Source: JBKEDC01 sp047975205
GTDB lineage: Bacteria > Bacteroidota > Bacteroidia > Bacteroidales > Prolixibacteraceae
Length of the DNA: 64,000 nt
Direction of reading: 5' to 3'
Assembly: GCA_047975205.1 (NCBI GenBank)
Contig: JBKEDC010000019.1
Coordinates: forward strand, 124,001-188,000
Position numbers and translations under genes: made by a program. How positions within the stretch are numbered: position 1 is the first letter of the stretch; every line of letters starts with the position of its first letter. The notes under the pieces were generated by a model that was not told where the DNA came from, did no database searches, and saw only the letters and a program-made list of their open reading frames with translations. Shown one piece after another: positions 36,375 through 46,748 of this stretch.

Positions 36375-36382
36375 TACATTTG
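36375..36382 (+). promoter_or_regulatory. -7 promoter element for susC
   Basis: TACATTTG matches TAnnTTTG. A TTTT at 36354-36357 could stand for a weak -33 element. The ATG is 79 bases downstream. Confidence 0.5.
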
Positions 36383-36461
36383 CAAATGTTAATAAAATGT
36401 TTAGGCAATAGATGCCGGCATTATGCTGTTTTTTTATTCATTAATCTAATTAAGACAAGTT

Positions 36462-39400
36462 ATGAGAAATATTTTAGTAACTCTACTTTGCTGTATGATA
36501 ACAATGGTTGGTTTTGCACAGCAACGTACGGTTAGTGGAACTGTATTTGGGGCAGACGGCACGTCGATACCGGGTGTTACCATTGTTGTTAAAGGTACCA
36601 CAATCGGTACCGTGACAAATACAGACGGAAAGTTCTTTATTGAGGCTAAATCAGATGATGTACTTCAATTCTCGTATATCGGTATGCAGAATATAGAAGT
36701 ATCTGCTGTAAATACGACAATTAGAGTGGAGATGAAGGCTTCAGATGTAAAGTTGGATGAAGTTGTGGCCGTGGGTTATGGAACGTCTGACAGTAAAGAC
36801 TTAACGGCTCCGATTGTAACCGTAGGAGCTGATGAACTTACAAAACGCTCTGTGCAAAACCCGATGACTGCTTTGCAAGGACAGGTTGCAGGTATGAATG
36901 TGGTAAGTGCAGGTTCTCCGGGAGAGGCTCCATCCGTCCAGATCCGTGGAGTTAGTACGATGGTAGGATCTACTTCACCACTGTATGTGGTTGATGGAAT
37001 GTTTATGGATAATTTAGATTATCTGAATCCGGATGATATTGAATCGATAAGTGTACTAAAAGACGCTTCCTCAGCTGCAATATATGGAGTTAGAGCTGCT
37101 AGTGGAGTGATTGTAGTTACCACTAAACAGGGCAAAAAAGGTCAAAAACCTGTTGTTAGTTATAGTGGATACTTTGGATTCCAAAACGTAAATCAACGTG
37201 TCGATTTGGCGAATGCTGAGATGTATTCCGATTATCAGAGGAGCTTAGATAGTCCGAATGATGATGTGATACAATCTTCGATTAATAGGTTTGGGGGATA
37301 TACCGCTGCTAATGGCAATATTTATCCCACGACTGATGTCGATTGGTATAATGAAGTTCTGGAATCCTCCGCACCTATTCAATCACACAACATCAGTATA
37401 ACCGGAGGAACCTCAAAAGTGAGGTATGCTTTTGGAGGAACTTTCTTTCAACAGGAAGGTATATCTGCGGGAGAAGATCAATTTGAACGATTCACGCTAC
37501 GTTCAAAAGTGGATGCTGAAGTTTCAGACTTCCTTACATTAGGTTCTAATCTTATTGTTTCCAGAATAAGTAAAGATGGAGGATCGGCTTCTTTCAATGA
37601 AGCCTATTTCATGGCTCCGATATTACCGATGTATGATGACGCGAATTATGATGCAGAGAAGAATCCGGAATCATTGTCAGATCCAACTTCTATCGGACTA
37701 CCCGGCTCAATGGGCCATCCCTTGGTTAAACAAACCTATTTGAATAATAACCACTCAGATACTTATAAGATATTACCCACATTTTATGCTGAACTCGACT
37801 TCTTGAAAAATGATAAACTGAAACTACGTTCTTCTTACATGCAGGAAATAACAACGAATATGAGCTCAGATTTAGATCCTATTTATAGAGTTAGCGCTAA
37901 TCAGGGGGCAGACCAAACTTACCTTACTAAATCGATGGCAAATTACTCGAACTATGTGTTTAATAATGTGCTTACCTATGCTGATGTGAAAGGGAAACAT
38001 CGTTATTCCGCCATGATTGGTATGGAAATGCGAGAAAATAACACAAGAAGGATGAGCGGGAGTGTGAATGGAGTTACTTTTGGAGATTAAGAATATAATT
38101 ACATTGATTTGGGCGATGAAACGACAGCAAACATAGACGATAACGGCAGCACCGAAAGAGGGTTGTCTTATTTCTCACGATTAACTTACGCATATAATGA
38201 TAAATATTTGCTAACGGCAACAATGCGTATGGACGGAACATCGAAGTGGGGAAAATCTAAACTTGGATATTTCCCTTCTCTGGGAGCCGGGTGGATAATG
38301 AGTGAGGAAAAATTTATGTCGAAGGCCTCTTTCCTAGATTATTTAAAGTTGAGGGCTAGTTGGGGAGTCTTAGGAAATGAGACCGTACCTGCAACAGCAG
38401 GATCTAGAACCATAGAGCTTGATGGAAATACAAACTCGGCTATATTCGGAGATGTGTCCTATCCTTCGTTGTCAATCACGAACACTTACTCAGAATTAGA
38501 CTGGGAAAAGATTCACGAGATTAATCTTGGTTTTGATTCTCGTATGTTGGATAATCGGTTGTTTCTAAATGTTGACTGGTATCAAAGACGTACACCAAAT
38601 ATGGTTATTGACTATACCTTGCCCAATAATCAAGGAACAATAAAAACAAATTTTGGAGGAATGAAAAATAGTGGTCTGGATTTAGCCTTGGGTTGGTCTG
38701 ATGAGGTGAGAAATTTCAGATATTCGGTGAACGGTACCATGTCATTTTTACACAATGAAGTAACCGATTTAAACGGACAATCTTATGTAACTTCAGATTG
38801 GGGAAGACGTCATTATGTAGGACAAACCATTAATTCATTTTATGGATATGATGTTGAGGGTATTTATCAAAGCCAAGAAGAGATAGATGCTAGGAGAGCA
38901 GATGGTGTTACACCACTAGGAGATCCTGTGGCAGGAGATTTTAGATATAGAGATACGAATGAAGATGGTAGAATTGATGGAGATGATAGGACAATACTTG
39001 GGTCATCAACACCCGATTTAAATTATGGTTTGAATGTCAATTTAGGATATAAGAACTTTGAGTTTGGCATTTCTTTCTATGGTGTCAGCGGTAACGATAT
39101 ACTTAATCAAAAACGTAGGAATATATCGGCAAACCAACAAAAAAATGTTGATGCCGATTTATTGAATAATGCATGGTCGGGAACGGGATCTACCAACGAG
39201 TATGTGTCATCTGCCGGGCTAGTCCGCAGCCGGAATAAATTCAACGATAATACTAGTGATATCACAAGCTTCTCTATCGAAGATGGATCGTATTTTAAAA
39301 TTCAAAATATTCAAATAGCTTATAATTTGCCAAAATCACTTTTAGATAGATTGAATATTACTAAATGGCGTTTGTATATTAATGCAGACAATCCTTATAA

Positions 39401-39506
39401 TTTCCATCATTACAATGGATTCACTCCGGAGATAAGTAGTGGAATTGATAATGAATTTTATCCGATTCCAACTACTTATACATTCGGTATGAATGTGACC
39501 TTCTAA
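36462..39506 (+). pseudogene. SusC/RagA-type TonB-dependent outer-membrane transporter split by an in-frame TAA
   Basis: The frame encodes 542 residues, then TAA at 38088-38090, then 471 more codons in the same frame up to 39506; read through, the total is about 1014 residues, normal for SusC. The signal peptide (MRNILVTLLCCMITMVGFAQ) is followed by a carboxypeptidase-regulatory-like domain (RTVSGTVFGADGTSIPGVTI). The plug carries the SusC signature SPLYVVDGMFMDNLDYLNPDDIESISVLKDASSAAIYGVRAASG at about residues 175-220. The barrel runs across the stop (GVTFGD, stop, EYNYIDLGDET) to the C-terminal strand PTTYTFGMNVTF. The protein would import oligosaccharides with the adjacent SusD. A single base change in one codon explains the break; no frameshift or other decay is visible. 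It may be a true null allele or a sequence error. Confidence 0.88.
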
Positions 39507-39536
39507 TTGATGTTAAACTAGAAAATCTAAAAAAAA

Positions 39537-41129
39537 ATGAAAACATTAAGAAGTATTATATATTTAGCCTTATTAGTCTTATGGGCTCCTGCTTGCACAC
39601 AATTCCTTGACATTCCCAAAGAAGACACCCTGAACCCTGATGATGATCCATTTTCAGATCCGACTTACATTGATGCATTTGTTGGTGGAGTGTATGCCGA
39701 TGCTGCCGGTGCTTTTACTAATTGGGGAATGTATGGAGTGCTAAATATGCGAGGTGATGATTATTTAAAAGGAGGACGAGATGGAGATCAGCCGGACTTA
39801 GAATTAATCGACGAATTTGATTACAGCACTTTGAGCTCCTCATGGATTAGCTCACAAGGGTGGGATGCAATGAACAACTTCATCCGTAAGTCCAATGATA
39901 ATCTGAAAGGAATTAGCGATCTGCTTAGTCTACATTCCGATGATGAGGACGCTATTGCAAAAGCTAAGCTAGGGAGAGCAGAAATTAGGGTTCTAAGAGC
40001 TTATGCTTATTTCTTATTGGTTAATCTATATGATGGAGTTCCGTTAATTACAGATAAAACAGATATAACAGTTTGGTATCCGCGCACGAAACCGGAAGGG
40101 ATATTGCAGTTTATAATTGATGAGATGGATGATGTGGCAGATGACCTTCCGAATGTGCGTCCAAATGAAAGAAGCGATCGCTATGGAGCTGTAACTCGTG
40201 CAACAGCATTAGCTGTAAAGGCAAAAGCAGCTCTTTATCTAAAAGATTATGCCACCGTTCTTGCGGCTACTGAACCGATAATAAATAGTGGCAGATTCAA
40301 TTTGTATCCTCAGTTCTACGACATGTTTAAGATAAAAGCAAAAGTTAGTGATGAATCTATTTTGGAGATGCAATTTACGGATTTCGGGCAAGGATCCGGT
40401 GATATTGTGAAGCCTGGAAACTGGTTTGACTTCCAAGGTCCGAATAATAAAGATTTGAAATATGATACAGATGGGAAAGTGATTATGACTACTGATACTA
40501 TTGATGGAGTGATAGTTTCACGACCTGATCTTGATGGACAAGGAAATAAGTTGGGTCTTAACGGATGGGCCTTTATGTCTCAGGAACCGAGTTTTATAAC
40601 TTTTATGAAAGAAAGAGGAGAAACTGACCGTTTGGAAGGCACGGTACTTGGACAGGGGGCAACTAGAGATGGAGATACCATTGCTTCTTTGCCTTCAGGA
40701 TATCCCCAAACATACAACTATAAAGCATACACACCTACTAACGAAGTTACTGATGGAAGAACAGGATATGGAGACGGAAACAATGTTCGTATGCTTCGTT
40801 ATGCCGATGTATTGTTGATGCAAGCAGAAGCTAAGATTATGCTCGGACAAAGTGGAGATGATGAGATTAATGAGGTTCGCTCTCGCTCGAATATGACTAG
40901 CATATCAGGAGCTACTATTGATGATTTACTAGATGAACGCTTGGCAGAGTTTGCCGGAGAATGGGGATTCCGATTCTGGGATTTGGTGCGCAATGATAAA
41001 GCAGTAGAAAAATTGGGTGGAAAAGGATATAAAAAGGGTGAACATGAGTACCTCCCTATTCCTCAAACCCAAATTGATCTTAACCCCTTACTCATACAAG
41101 AACCTATTGATTATATACCCGAAGATTAA
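39537..41129 (+). CDS. SusD/RagB-type nutrient-binding lipoprotein
   Basis: 530 residues. The lipobox LWAPAC places the lipid on Cys 20. LGRAEIRVLRAYAYFLLVNLYDGVPLIT is the TPR region typical of SusD, and YADVLLMQAEAKIMLG, WGFRFWDLVRND and EHEYLPIPQTQIDLNP form the C-terminal RagB/SusD signature. It caps the SusC channel on the cell surface and binds the oligosaccharide. It lies 30 bases after susC and is intact. The binding specificity is not visible from sequence; the locus suggests a beta-1,2-glucan. Confidence 0.94.
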   Translation: MKTLRSIIYLALLVLWAPACTQFLDIPKEDTLNPDDDPFSDPTYIDAFVGGVYADAAGAFTNWGMYGVLNMRGDDYLKGGRDGDQPDLELIDEFDYSTLSSSWISSQGWDAMNNFIRKSNDNLKGISDLLSLHSDDEDAIAKAKLGRAEIRVLRAYAYFLLVNLYDGVPLITDKTDITVWYPRTKPEGILQFIIDEMDDVADDLPNVRPNERSDRYGAVTRATALAVKAKAALYLKDYATVLAATEPIINSGRFNLYPQFYDMFKIKAKVSDESILEMQFTDFGQGSGDIVKPGNWFDFQGPNNKDLKYDTDGKVIMTTDTIDGVIVSRPDLDGQGNKLGLNGWAFMSQEPSFITFMKERGETDRLEGTVLGQGATRDGDTIASLPSGYPQTYNYKAYTPTNEVTDGRTGYGDGNNVRMLRYADVLLMQAEAKIMLGQSGDDEINEVRSRSNMTSISGATIDDLLDERLAEFAGEWGFRFWDLVRNDKAVEKLGGKGYKKGEHEYLPIPQTQIDLNPLLIQEPIDYIPED

Positions 41130-41146
41130 TCAGATATGATCAACAT

Positions 41147-41187
41147 ACAGACCTTGACAATCGATTAATACGATTGTCAAGGTCTGT
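41147..41187 (+). terminator. 17-bp perfect hairpin between susD and the GH144 gene
   Basis: Arms 41147-41163 and 41171-41187 pair without mismatch around a 7-base loop. Only a few T follow (TTTA), so it may be a partial terminator or a stabilizer of the susCD part of the mRNA. It lies in an 84-base gap inside the PUL. Confidence 0.7.
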
Positions 41188-41213
41188 TTAAGAACAACAA
41201 ACACAATTGATTT

Positions 41214-42566
41214 ATGAAAGAATTAAAGACATTATTGCTATTACTGTTTTGCTTTTTCTCACTACTAGGTTGTCAAGATGCATCAAAGTCAGATAGTTTA
41301 AACCGCGAATTTGTATTGTCGAAAGAAGACAGTATACTGCTTGATAAACTACAAAAACAAACCTTCGAATACTTTTGGAGTGGAGCTTTGCCAAACTCTG
41401 GACTGGCAGCTGAGAGAATACATGTCGATGGAATCTATCCTCAAAATGATCAAAACATTGTGACTACAGGAGGAAGTGGTTTTGGTTTGATGGCTATTCT
41501 TGTGGGTCTCGAACATGGCTGGATAACTAAAGACGAAGCCCTAGGTAGATACGAAAAGATACTTTGCTTTTTGGAAAATGCAGATCGTTTTCATGGAGCT
41601 TGGGCACATTGGATGTATGATGAAACAGGAAAAGCAAAGCCTTTCGGGGAGAAAGATAATGGAGGTGATTTAGTAGAAACAGCTTTCCTTATGCAAGGAT
41701 TACTTACGGTTGCAGAATATTACAGAGGTGGTTCTGAATCCGAGTTATCGATAGTGAATAGGATACAAAAGTTATATGAAGATGTTGATTGGCATTGGTA
41801 TACACAAGGAGGACAAAATGTATTGTATTGGCATTGGTCACCAGAATACGCATGGGGCATGAACTTTCCTGTTCATGGATACAACGAATGTTTAATTATG
41901 TATGTTTTGGCCGCCTCTTCACCTACACATTCAATTAGTAAGGAAGTATATGATGAAGGATGGGCAAGAGGTGGAGCTATAGTTTCAAATGATAAGTTCT
42001 ATGGACTGCCTACGATATTGAAATTTAATGGAGGGAAATCAGCTCCTCTTTTTTGGGCGCATTATTCTTATTTAGGATTAGACCCGAGAAACCTATCCGA
42101 TGCGTATGCAAATTATTGGAAGTTAAATAGAAATCAAGCTTATAGTGACTACTTGTATTGCGTGGATAACCCCCAAAGATACAAAGGATATAGTGAAAAG
42201 TGTTGGGGGCTTACAGCAAGTTATACCATGGATGGATATACTGCGCATTCGCCCCGAAATGATAGAGGAGTTATTTCACCAACAGCTGCACTTTCATCGA
42301 TGCCTTATATGCCAAAAGAAACAATGGCATTCATTCGTTTTTTATACAATGAACATCCGGAGTATATAGGTAAATATGGACCCTATGATGCTTTTAGTAT
42401 GGAGAATAATTGGTTGGCTAAAAGCTACCTAGCCATAGATCAGGGGCCTATCCCGGTAATGATTGAGAATTATCGTTCGGGTTTATTGTGGAATTTATTC
42501 ATGAAAAATAAAGACGTTCAAAGAGGCTTGAAAAAATTGGGATACACTACGAAAAGTAGAATTTGA
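41214..42566 (+). CDS. GH144-type lipoprotein (beta-1,2-glucan-active enzyme)
   Basis: 450 residues. Lipobox SLLGC (Cys 20). The alpha/alpha-barrel shows the glucoamylase-like family pattern: LQKQTFEYFWSGALPNSGLAAER, TTGGSGFGLMAILVGLEHGW, FHGAWAHWMYDETGK, DNGGDLVETAFLMQGLLTVAEYY, YWHWSPEYAWGMNFPVHGYNECLIMY and WGLTASYTMDGYTAHSPRND. These fit GH144, whose characterised members are beta-1,2-glucanases and a sophorose-releasing enzyme in Chitinophaga and Parabacteroides. The adjoining GH3 gene supports a beta-1,2-glucan pathway. As a lipoprotein it may sit on the cell surface or on the periplasmic side. Older annotation would say glucoamylase family; endo or exo mode cannot be told. Confidence 0.8.
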   Translation: MKELKTLLLLLFCFFSLLGCQDASKSDSLNREFVLSKEDSILLDKLQKQTFEYFWSGALPNSGLAAERIHVDGIYPQNDQNIVTTGGSGFGLMAILVGLEHGWITKDEALGRYEKILCFLENADRFHGAWAHWMYDETGKAKPFGEKDNGGDLVETAFLMQGLLTVAEYYRGGSESELSIVNRIQKLYEDVDWHWYTQGGQNVLYWHWSPEYAWGMNFPVHGYNECLIMYVLAASSPTHSISKEVYDEGWARGGAIVSNDKFYGLPTILKFNGGKSAPLFWAHYSYLGLDPRNLSDAYANYWKLNRNQAYSDYLYCVDNPQRYKGYSEKCWGLTASYTMDGYTAHSPRNDRGVISPTAALSSMPYMPKETMAFIRFLYNEHPEYIGKYGPYDAFSMENNWLAKSYLAIDQGPIPVMIENYRSGLLWNLFMKNKDVQRGLKKLGYTTKSRI

Positions 42567-42576
42567 AAAAAATAAA

Positions 42577-44901
42577 ATGATTAAAAATTTAACCATAATA
42601 CTGATACTACTTTGTAGTGTCGTGTCGTGTACTTCTTCTGATAAGAGGAATGATAATATTATAGAATGGAAAAGTTATAGCGGTGATCCCATTATAGAAC
42701 ATAAAGTGGATTCTGTTTTATCGTTAATGACATTAGACGAGAAGATTGGACAATTAAACCAATATTCAGGAAATTTTGCAGCAACCGGAGAGGTGAGTGA
42801 AAATCAATCGGGAGAGTATCTGAAAAAAGGTATGATTGGGAGTACCTTTAACGTTTTTGGTGCAAAACACTTACGAATGTTACAAGAACAAACATTAAAA
42901 TATTCTCGATTAAAAATCCCGATGCTTTTTGCTGCAGATGTAATCCATGGATTTGAAACAACATTTCCGGTTCCCCTAGCAGAAGCTTGCTCTTGGGATT
43001 TAAATTTAATGGAGAAAACAGCAAGAGTAGCAGCAGTAGAAGCAACATCTGCAGGTATTGCATGGAACTTTGCTCCGATGGTGGATATTGCTCGAGATCC
43101 ACGATGGGGACGAGTAATGGAAGGAGCTGGAGAGGATGTATATTTGGCATCATTGATTGCTAAGGCTCGTGTGAAAGGTTTTCAAGGTATCAATTCGTAT
43201 AAAGATTTCACTAAACCAAATACGATGATGGCATGCACGAAGCATTTTGTCGCTTACGGAGCTGTTCAAGCAGGTAGAGATTACAATACAGTTGATATCT
43301 CAGATAGAACTCTGCGAGAAACTTATTTACCGCCGTTTAAAGCAACGGTAGATGAAGGAGTAGCTTCTTTTATGACTGCGTTTAATGATCTGAATGGAGT
43401 TCCTTGTACGGGGAATAAATATTTGTTCTCTGATGTTCTACGGGGGGAATGGAACTTTAAGGGAATGGTAGTCACTGACTACACTGCTATTATGGAAATG
43501 GTGGCTCACGGTTACGCTAAAGATTTAAAGGAGGCAGCTGAGAAATCAATGAATGCCGGCATTGATATGGATATGATCAGCGAAGCTTTCGTTTCTTATT
43601 TAAAAGAATTGGTAAAAGAAGATAAAGTGAAAGAAAGGCAAATAGATGTTGCCGTGTCACGAGTGCTCGAAATGAAATTTTTGCTTGGTCTTTTTGATGA
43701 TCCTTATCGTTATTTTAGTGAAGAACGAGAGAAGAACAACATGGTAACAGATGAACATAAGTCTATAGCCCGCCAATCGGCTAGAGAGTCAATTGTTTTG
43801 CTTAAGAATAAAGATAATATCCTCCCGCTTAAGAAAAATGATGTAAAAAGATTAGCACTTATCGGACCATTTGTTGAGGAAAGAAAGAGTTTGAATGGAG
43901 AATGGGCAATAAAAGGTAATAGAGACCTTTCTGTCACACTTAAGGAAGGACTAGATAGTGTGTATCGCAATTCGAAAGTAAGATTTAGTTATACGCAAGG
44001 AACAACATTGCCTGTTATTGATAGTAAGACAGCTCGTGAATCAAAAGAGATAGTGCCCGATAAAAGCGGTTTCAGTCAGGCAATAGCTAATGCTCAGAAT
44101 AGTGACGTGATAGTAGCCGCTATGGGTGAAGACTTTAACTGGTCGGGAGAAGCAGCTTGTAGAACAAACATTACATTACCCGGCAATCAAAGAGATTTAC
44201 TAAAAGCGTTGAAAAAAACGGGTAAACCAATTGTTTTAATTGTATTCAATGGGCGTCCGTTAGATTTATCTTGGGAGGCTGAAAATGTTGATGCAATTGT
44301 AGAAGCTTGGTATCCGGGAATGATGGCAGGGTTAGCTGTTGCCGATGTGTTGTCCGGAGATTATAATCCATCAGCTAAGTTGGTTATGACTTTTCCCCGA
44401 AATGTAGGGCAAATACCTATATTTTATAATATGAAAAGTACCGGGCGACCATTTGATAAAAAGCACCCCTCAGATTATCATTCCAGTTATATCGACGTGG
44501 ATAATTCACCACTATACCCATTCGGATACGGTTTGAGTTACACTTCGTTTGAATACTCAAACCCTAGGATTAGTACTAACGTGATGCATAGAGATGGCTC
44601 GGTGAAGGTTTCAATAGACGTGAAGAATACAGGACATTACAATGGCGAGGAAATTGTACAACTATATATTCACGATAAATCTGCTTCGGTAACTCGCCCG
44701 GTAAAAGAGCTTAAAGACTTCAAGAAAATTCATTTAAAGAAAGGTGAAAGTAAGACTGTAGAATTTATAATTGATGAAGAAAAATTAAAAATGTATGATA
44801 TCAATATGAATTGGCTTGCTGAAGCCGGCAGTTTTGATGTGTGGATTGCTCGAAGTTCTGATGACGAATCAAACAAACTGTCGTTTGAGTTGACAGATTA
44901 A
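42577..44901 (+). CDS. GH3 beta-glucosidase lipoprotein
   Basis: 774 residues of BglX-like layout. Lipobox CSVVSC (Cys 18). The N-terminal barrel has LMTLDEKIGQLNQY, PMLFAADVIHGFETTFPVPLAEACSWD, DPRWGRVMEGAGEDVYL, CTKHFVAYGA and the nucleophile Asp 301 in KGMVVTDYTA. The alpha/beta sandwich follows with REKNNM, SIVLLKNKDNILPL and GEDFNWSGEAACRTNI. A fibronectin-III-like C-terminus closes (GEEIVQLYIHDKSASVTRPVKELKDF). It should release glucose from oligosaccharides, here probably sophoro-oligosaccharides delivered by the GH144 enzyme. It follows that gene by ten bases. Confidence 0.93.
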   Translation: MIKNLTIILILLCSVVSCTSSDKRNDNIIEWKSYSGDPIIEHKVDSVLSLMTLDEKIGQLNQYSGNFAATGEVSENQSGEYLKKGMIGSTFNVFGAKHLRMLQEQTLKYSRLKIPMLFAADVIHGFETTFPVPLAEACSWDLNLMEKTARVAAVEATSAGIAWNFAPMVDIARDPRWGRVMEGAGEDVYLASLIAKARVKGFQGINSYKDFTKPNTMMACTKHFVAYGAVQAGRDYNTVDISDRTLRETYLPPFKATVDEGVASFMTAFNDLNGVPCTGNKYLFSDVLRGEWNFKGMVVTDYTAIMEMVAHGYAKDLKEAAEKSMNAGIDMDMISEAFVSYLKELVKEDKVKERQIDVAVSRVLEMKFLLGLFDDPYRYFSEEREKNNMVTDEHKSIARQSARESIVLLKNKDNILPLKKNDVKRLALIGPFVEERKSLNGEWAIKGNRDLSVTLKEGLDSVYRNSKVRFSYTQGTTLPVIDSKTARESKEIVPDKSGFSQAIANAQNSDVIVAAMGEDFNWSGEAACRTNITLPGNQRDLLKALKKTGKPIVLIVFNGRPLDLSWEAENVDAIVEAWYPGMMAGLAVADVLSGDYNPSAKLVMTFPRNVGQIPIFYNMKSTGRPFDKKHPSDYHSSYIDVDNSPLYPFGYGLSYTSFEYSNPRISTNVMHRDGSVKVSIDVKNTGHYNGEEIVQLYIHDKSASVTRPVKELKDFKKIHLKKGESKTVEFIIDEEKLKMYDINMNWLAEAGSFDVWIARSSDDESNKLSFELTD

Positions 44902-44921
44902 TTTGAATAAGGCAGACTAAG

Positions 44922-46730
44922 ATGAAAAGTTTTAAAAAAATATTGCTGTCCGTAGCTGTAATCTTTAGCGTATCGATAGCCCGTGCTCAAGAAGTAATCC
45001 CCCAAACCTATTGTAATCCGATAGACTTGGATTATACCTATATGGTGTATAATTCTAGTCGGAATATTTCTTATCGTTCGGGTGCTGATCCTGCAGTTGT
45101 GGAATTTCGAGGAGAATATTACATGTTTGTAACACGTTCTTTCGGCTATTGGCACTCTACTGATTTGATACATTGGAATTTCATAAAACCTGTACAATGG
45201 TTTTTCGAGGGTTGCAATGCTCCAACAGCTTTTAACTATAAAGATTCATTGCTTTATTTTGCCGGAAATCCTGCCGGTTATGGAAGTATTCTACATACTG
45301 ATAATCCTAAAAGTGGGAAATGGACACCAGCAGCATCTATTACCAATGATATTCAAGATTCAGAGCTTTTTATCGATGACAATGGCAAAACATATCTTTA
45401 TTGGGGATCTTCTAATGTGTATCCCATACGTGTGAAGATGCTCAATAAAGACGATCGTATGTTGGAAATTGGAGTTCAAAAAGATCTTATAAACTTGAAG
45501 GAATATGAACACGGCTGGGAAAGATTTGGGGAGAATAATTTTCATCCTACACTTAAAGAAGGATATATAGAGGGAGCGTCAATGACCAAACACAATGGAA
45601 AGTATTACTTACAATATGCAGCTCCCGGTACACAATTCAATGTTTATGCCGATGGAGTGTATGTTGGAGATACTCCTCTCGGTCCGTTCAAATATATGAA
45701 GAGTAATCCGATGAGCTTTAAACCCGGAGGATTTACAAACGGTGCCGGGCACGGAAGTACTGTGAGACAAGTCAACGGACAATATTGGCATTTTTCAACA
45801 ATGGCATTAGCTTCAAATGCACATTGGGAGCGTCGTCTGTGTATGTTTCCGGTCTATTTTGATGAGGAAGATTTGATGTATTCGAATACTGACTATGGAG
45901 ATTATCCCCGATATTCTTCGAATCATCCAACTAAGGCCGGGCAGCCTTGTGGTTGGATGTTATTATCATATAAAGGGAAGGCAACGGTATCTTCGTCGAG
46001 AATACAAGTTATTAAGAGTACATCAACTGATGGTGAATATGACATTAGGGAAATACCTTTGATGAAAAATGCAGCCGATGAGATGATGTCAAGTGTATTA
46101 ACAGATGAAAACCCTAAATCATTTTGGGTTGCCGATGCCAATGACGCTAAACAATGGGTAAAGATAGAAATGAAGTACCCCGGTATGATATATGCTATTC
46201 AATTGAATTTTCATGACTATGAATCAGGCATCTATACCCGAGTTAACGGGCTACATCACAGATATAGCATTGAGGTATCAGAGGATGGTAAAACATGGAC
46301 AACCATTATCGATAAACGTAAAAGCTATAAAGATACGCCTAACGCCTATCTTCCCCTTAACAAACCGGTAAGAGCTAAATATATACGATATCATAATGTT
46401 GGTGTGCCGGGTGCGAATTTGGCATTGTCTGAAATCCGCGTGTTCGGAATAGGAAGTGGGAAGAAACCGGCAAAAGTAAATGGATTCAAAGTATTAAGAC
46501 AAAATGATAGAAGAGATATTGATTTCTCTTGGAATGCTGTAAAAGGAGCTCAAGGATACAATATTCGTTGGGGCATTGCACCGAATAAGCTGTATCATTC
46601 ATGGCTGATATATGATAAAACTGCACACTTTATGCGATGCTTAGATAGAGATACCAAATACTATTTTTCCATTGAAGCATTCAGCGAAAACGGAATTTCA
46701 GAACCGACTCCTATTATAGAAGTAAAATGA
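44922..46730 (+). CDS. GH43-like propeller protein with F5/8-type and Fn3-like C-terminal domains
   Basis: 602 residues with a signal peptide ending near SIARAQ. The first 330 residues form a five-bladed propeller: ISYRSGADPAVVEFRGEYYMFVTRSFGYWHSTDLIHWNF, DSELFIDDNGKTYLYWGSSN and EGYIEGASMTKHNGKYYLQYAA. Asp, Asp and Glu are placed as in GH43. Residues about 370-510 look like an F5/8-type (discoidin) carbohydrate-binding module (DENPKSFWVADANDAKQWVKIEM, YSIEVSEDGKTWTTI, AKYIRYHNVGVPGANLALSEIRVFG). The end is Fn3-like (VNGFKVLRQ to FSENGISEPTPI). The substrate is unknown; the call of a xylosidase would be unjustified in this glucan locus. It follows GH3 by 20 bases. Confidence 0.78.
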   Translation: MKSFKKILLSVAVIFSVSIARAQEVIPQTYCNPIDLDYTYMVYNSSRNISYRSGADPAVVEFRGEYYMFVTRSFGYWHSTDLIHWNFIKPVQWFFEGCNAPTAFNYKDSLLYFAGNPAGYGSILHTDNPKSGKWTPAASITNDIQDSELFIDDNGKTYLYWGSSNVYPIRVKMLNKDDRMLEIGVQKDLINLKEYEHGWERFGENNFHPTLKEGYIEGASMTKHNGKYYLQYAAPGTQFNVYADGVYVGDTPLGPFKYMKSNPMSFKPGGFTNGAGHGSTVRQVNGQYWHFSTMALASNAHWERRLCMFPVYFDEEDLMYSNTDYGDYPRYSSNHPTKAGQPCGWMLLSYKGKATVSSSRIQVIKSTSTDGEYDIREIPLMKNAADEMMSSVLTDENPKSFWVADANDAKQWVKIEMKYPGMIYAIQLNFHDYESGIYTRVNGLHHRYSIEVSEDGKTWTTIIDKRKSYKDTPNAYLPLNKPVRAKYIRYHNVGVPGANLALSEIRVFGIGSGKKPAKVNGFKVLRQNDRRDIDFSWNAVKGAQGYNIRWGIAPNKLYHSWLIYDKTAHFMRCLDRDTKYYFSIEAFSENGISEPTPIIEVK

Positions 46731-46748
46731 TAAAACAAAAGATACAAA

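Larger units (their letters stand above)
36152..36461. other. 310-base region between regulator and susC
   Basis: It contains a 20-bp hairpin (36218-36262) and a -7 promoter element (36375-36382), leaving a 5' leader of about 75 bases before the susC ATG. Nothing else is seen. Confidence 0.6.

Noticed and set aside
44922..46730. Calling the propeller protein a beta-xylosidase
   Set aside because: Only the fold and three acidic residues match GH43; the locus context suggests glucan, so the specificity would be invented.
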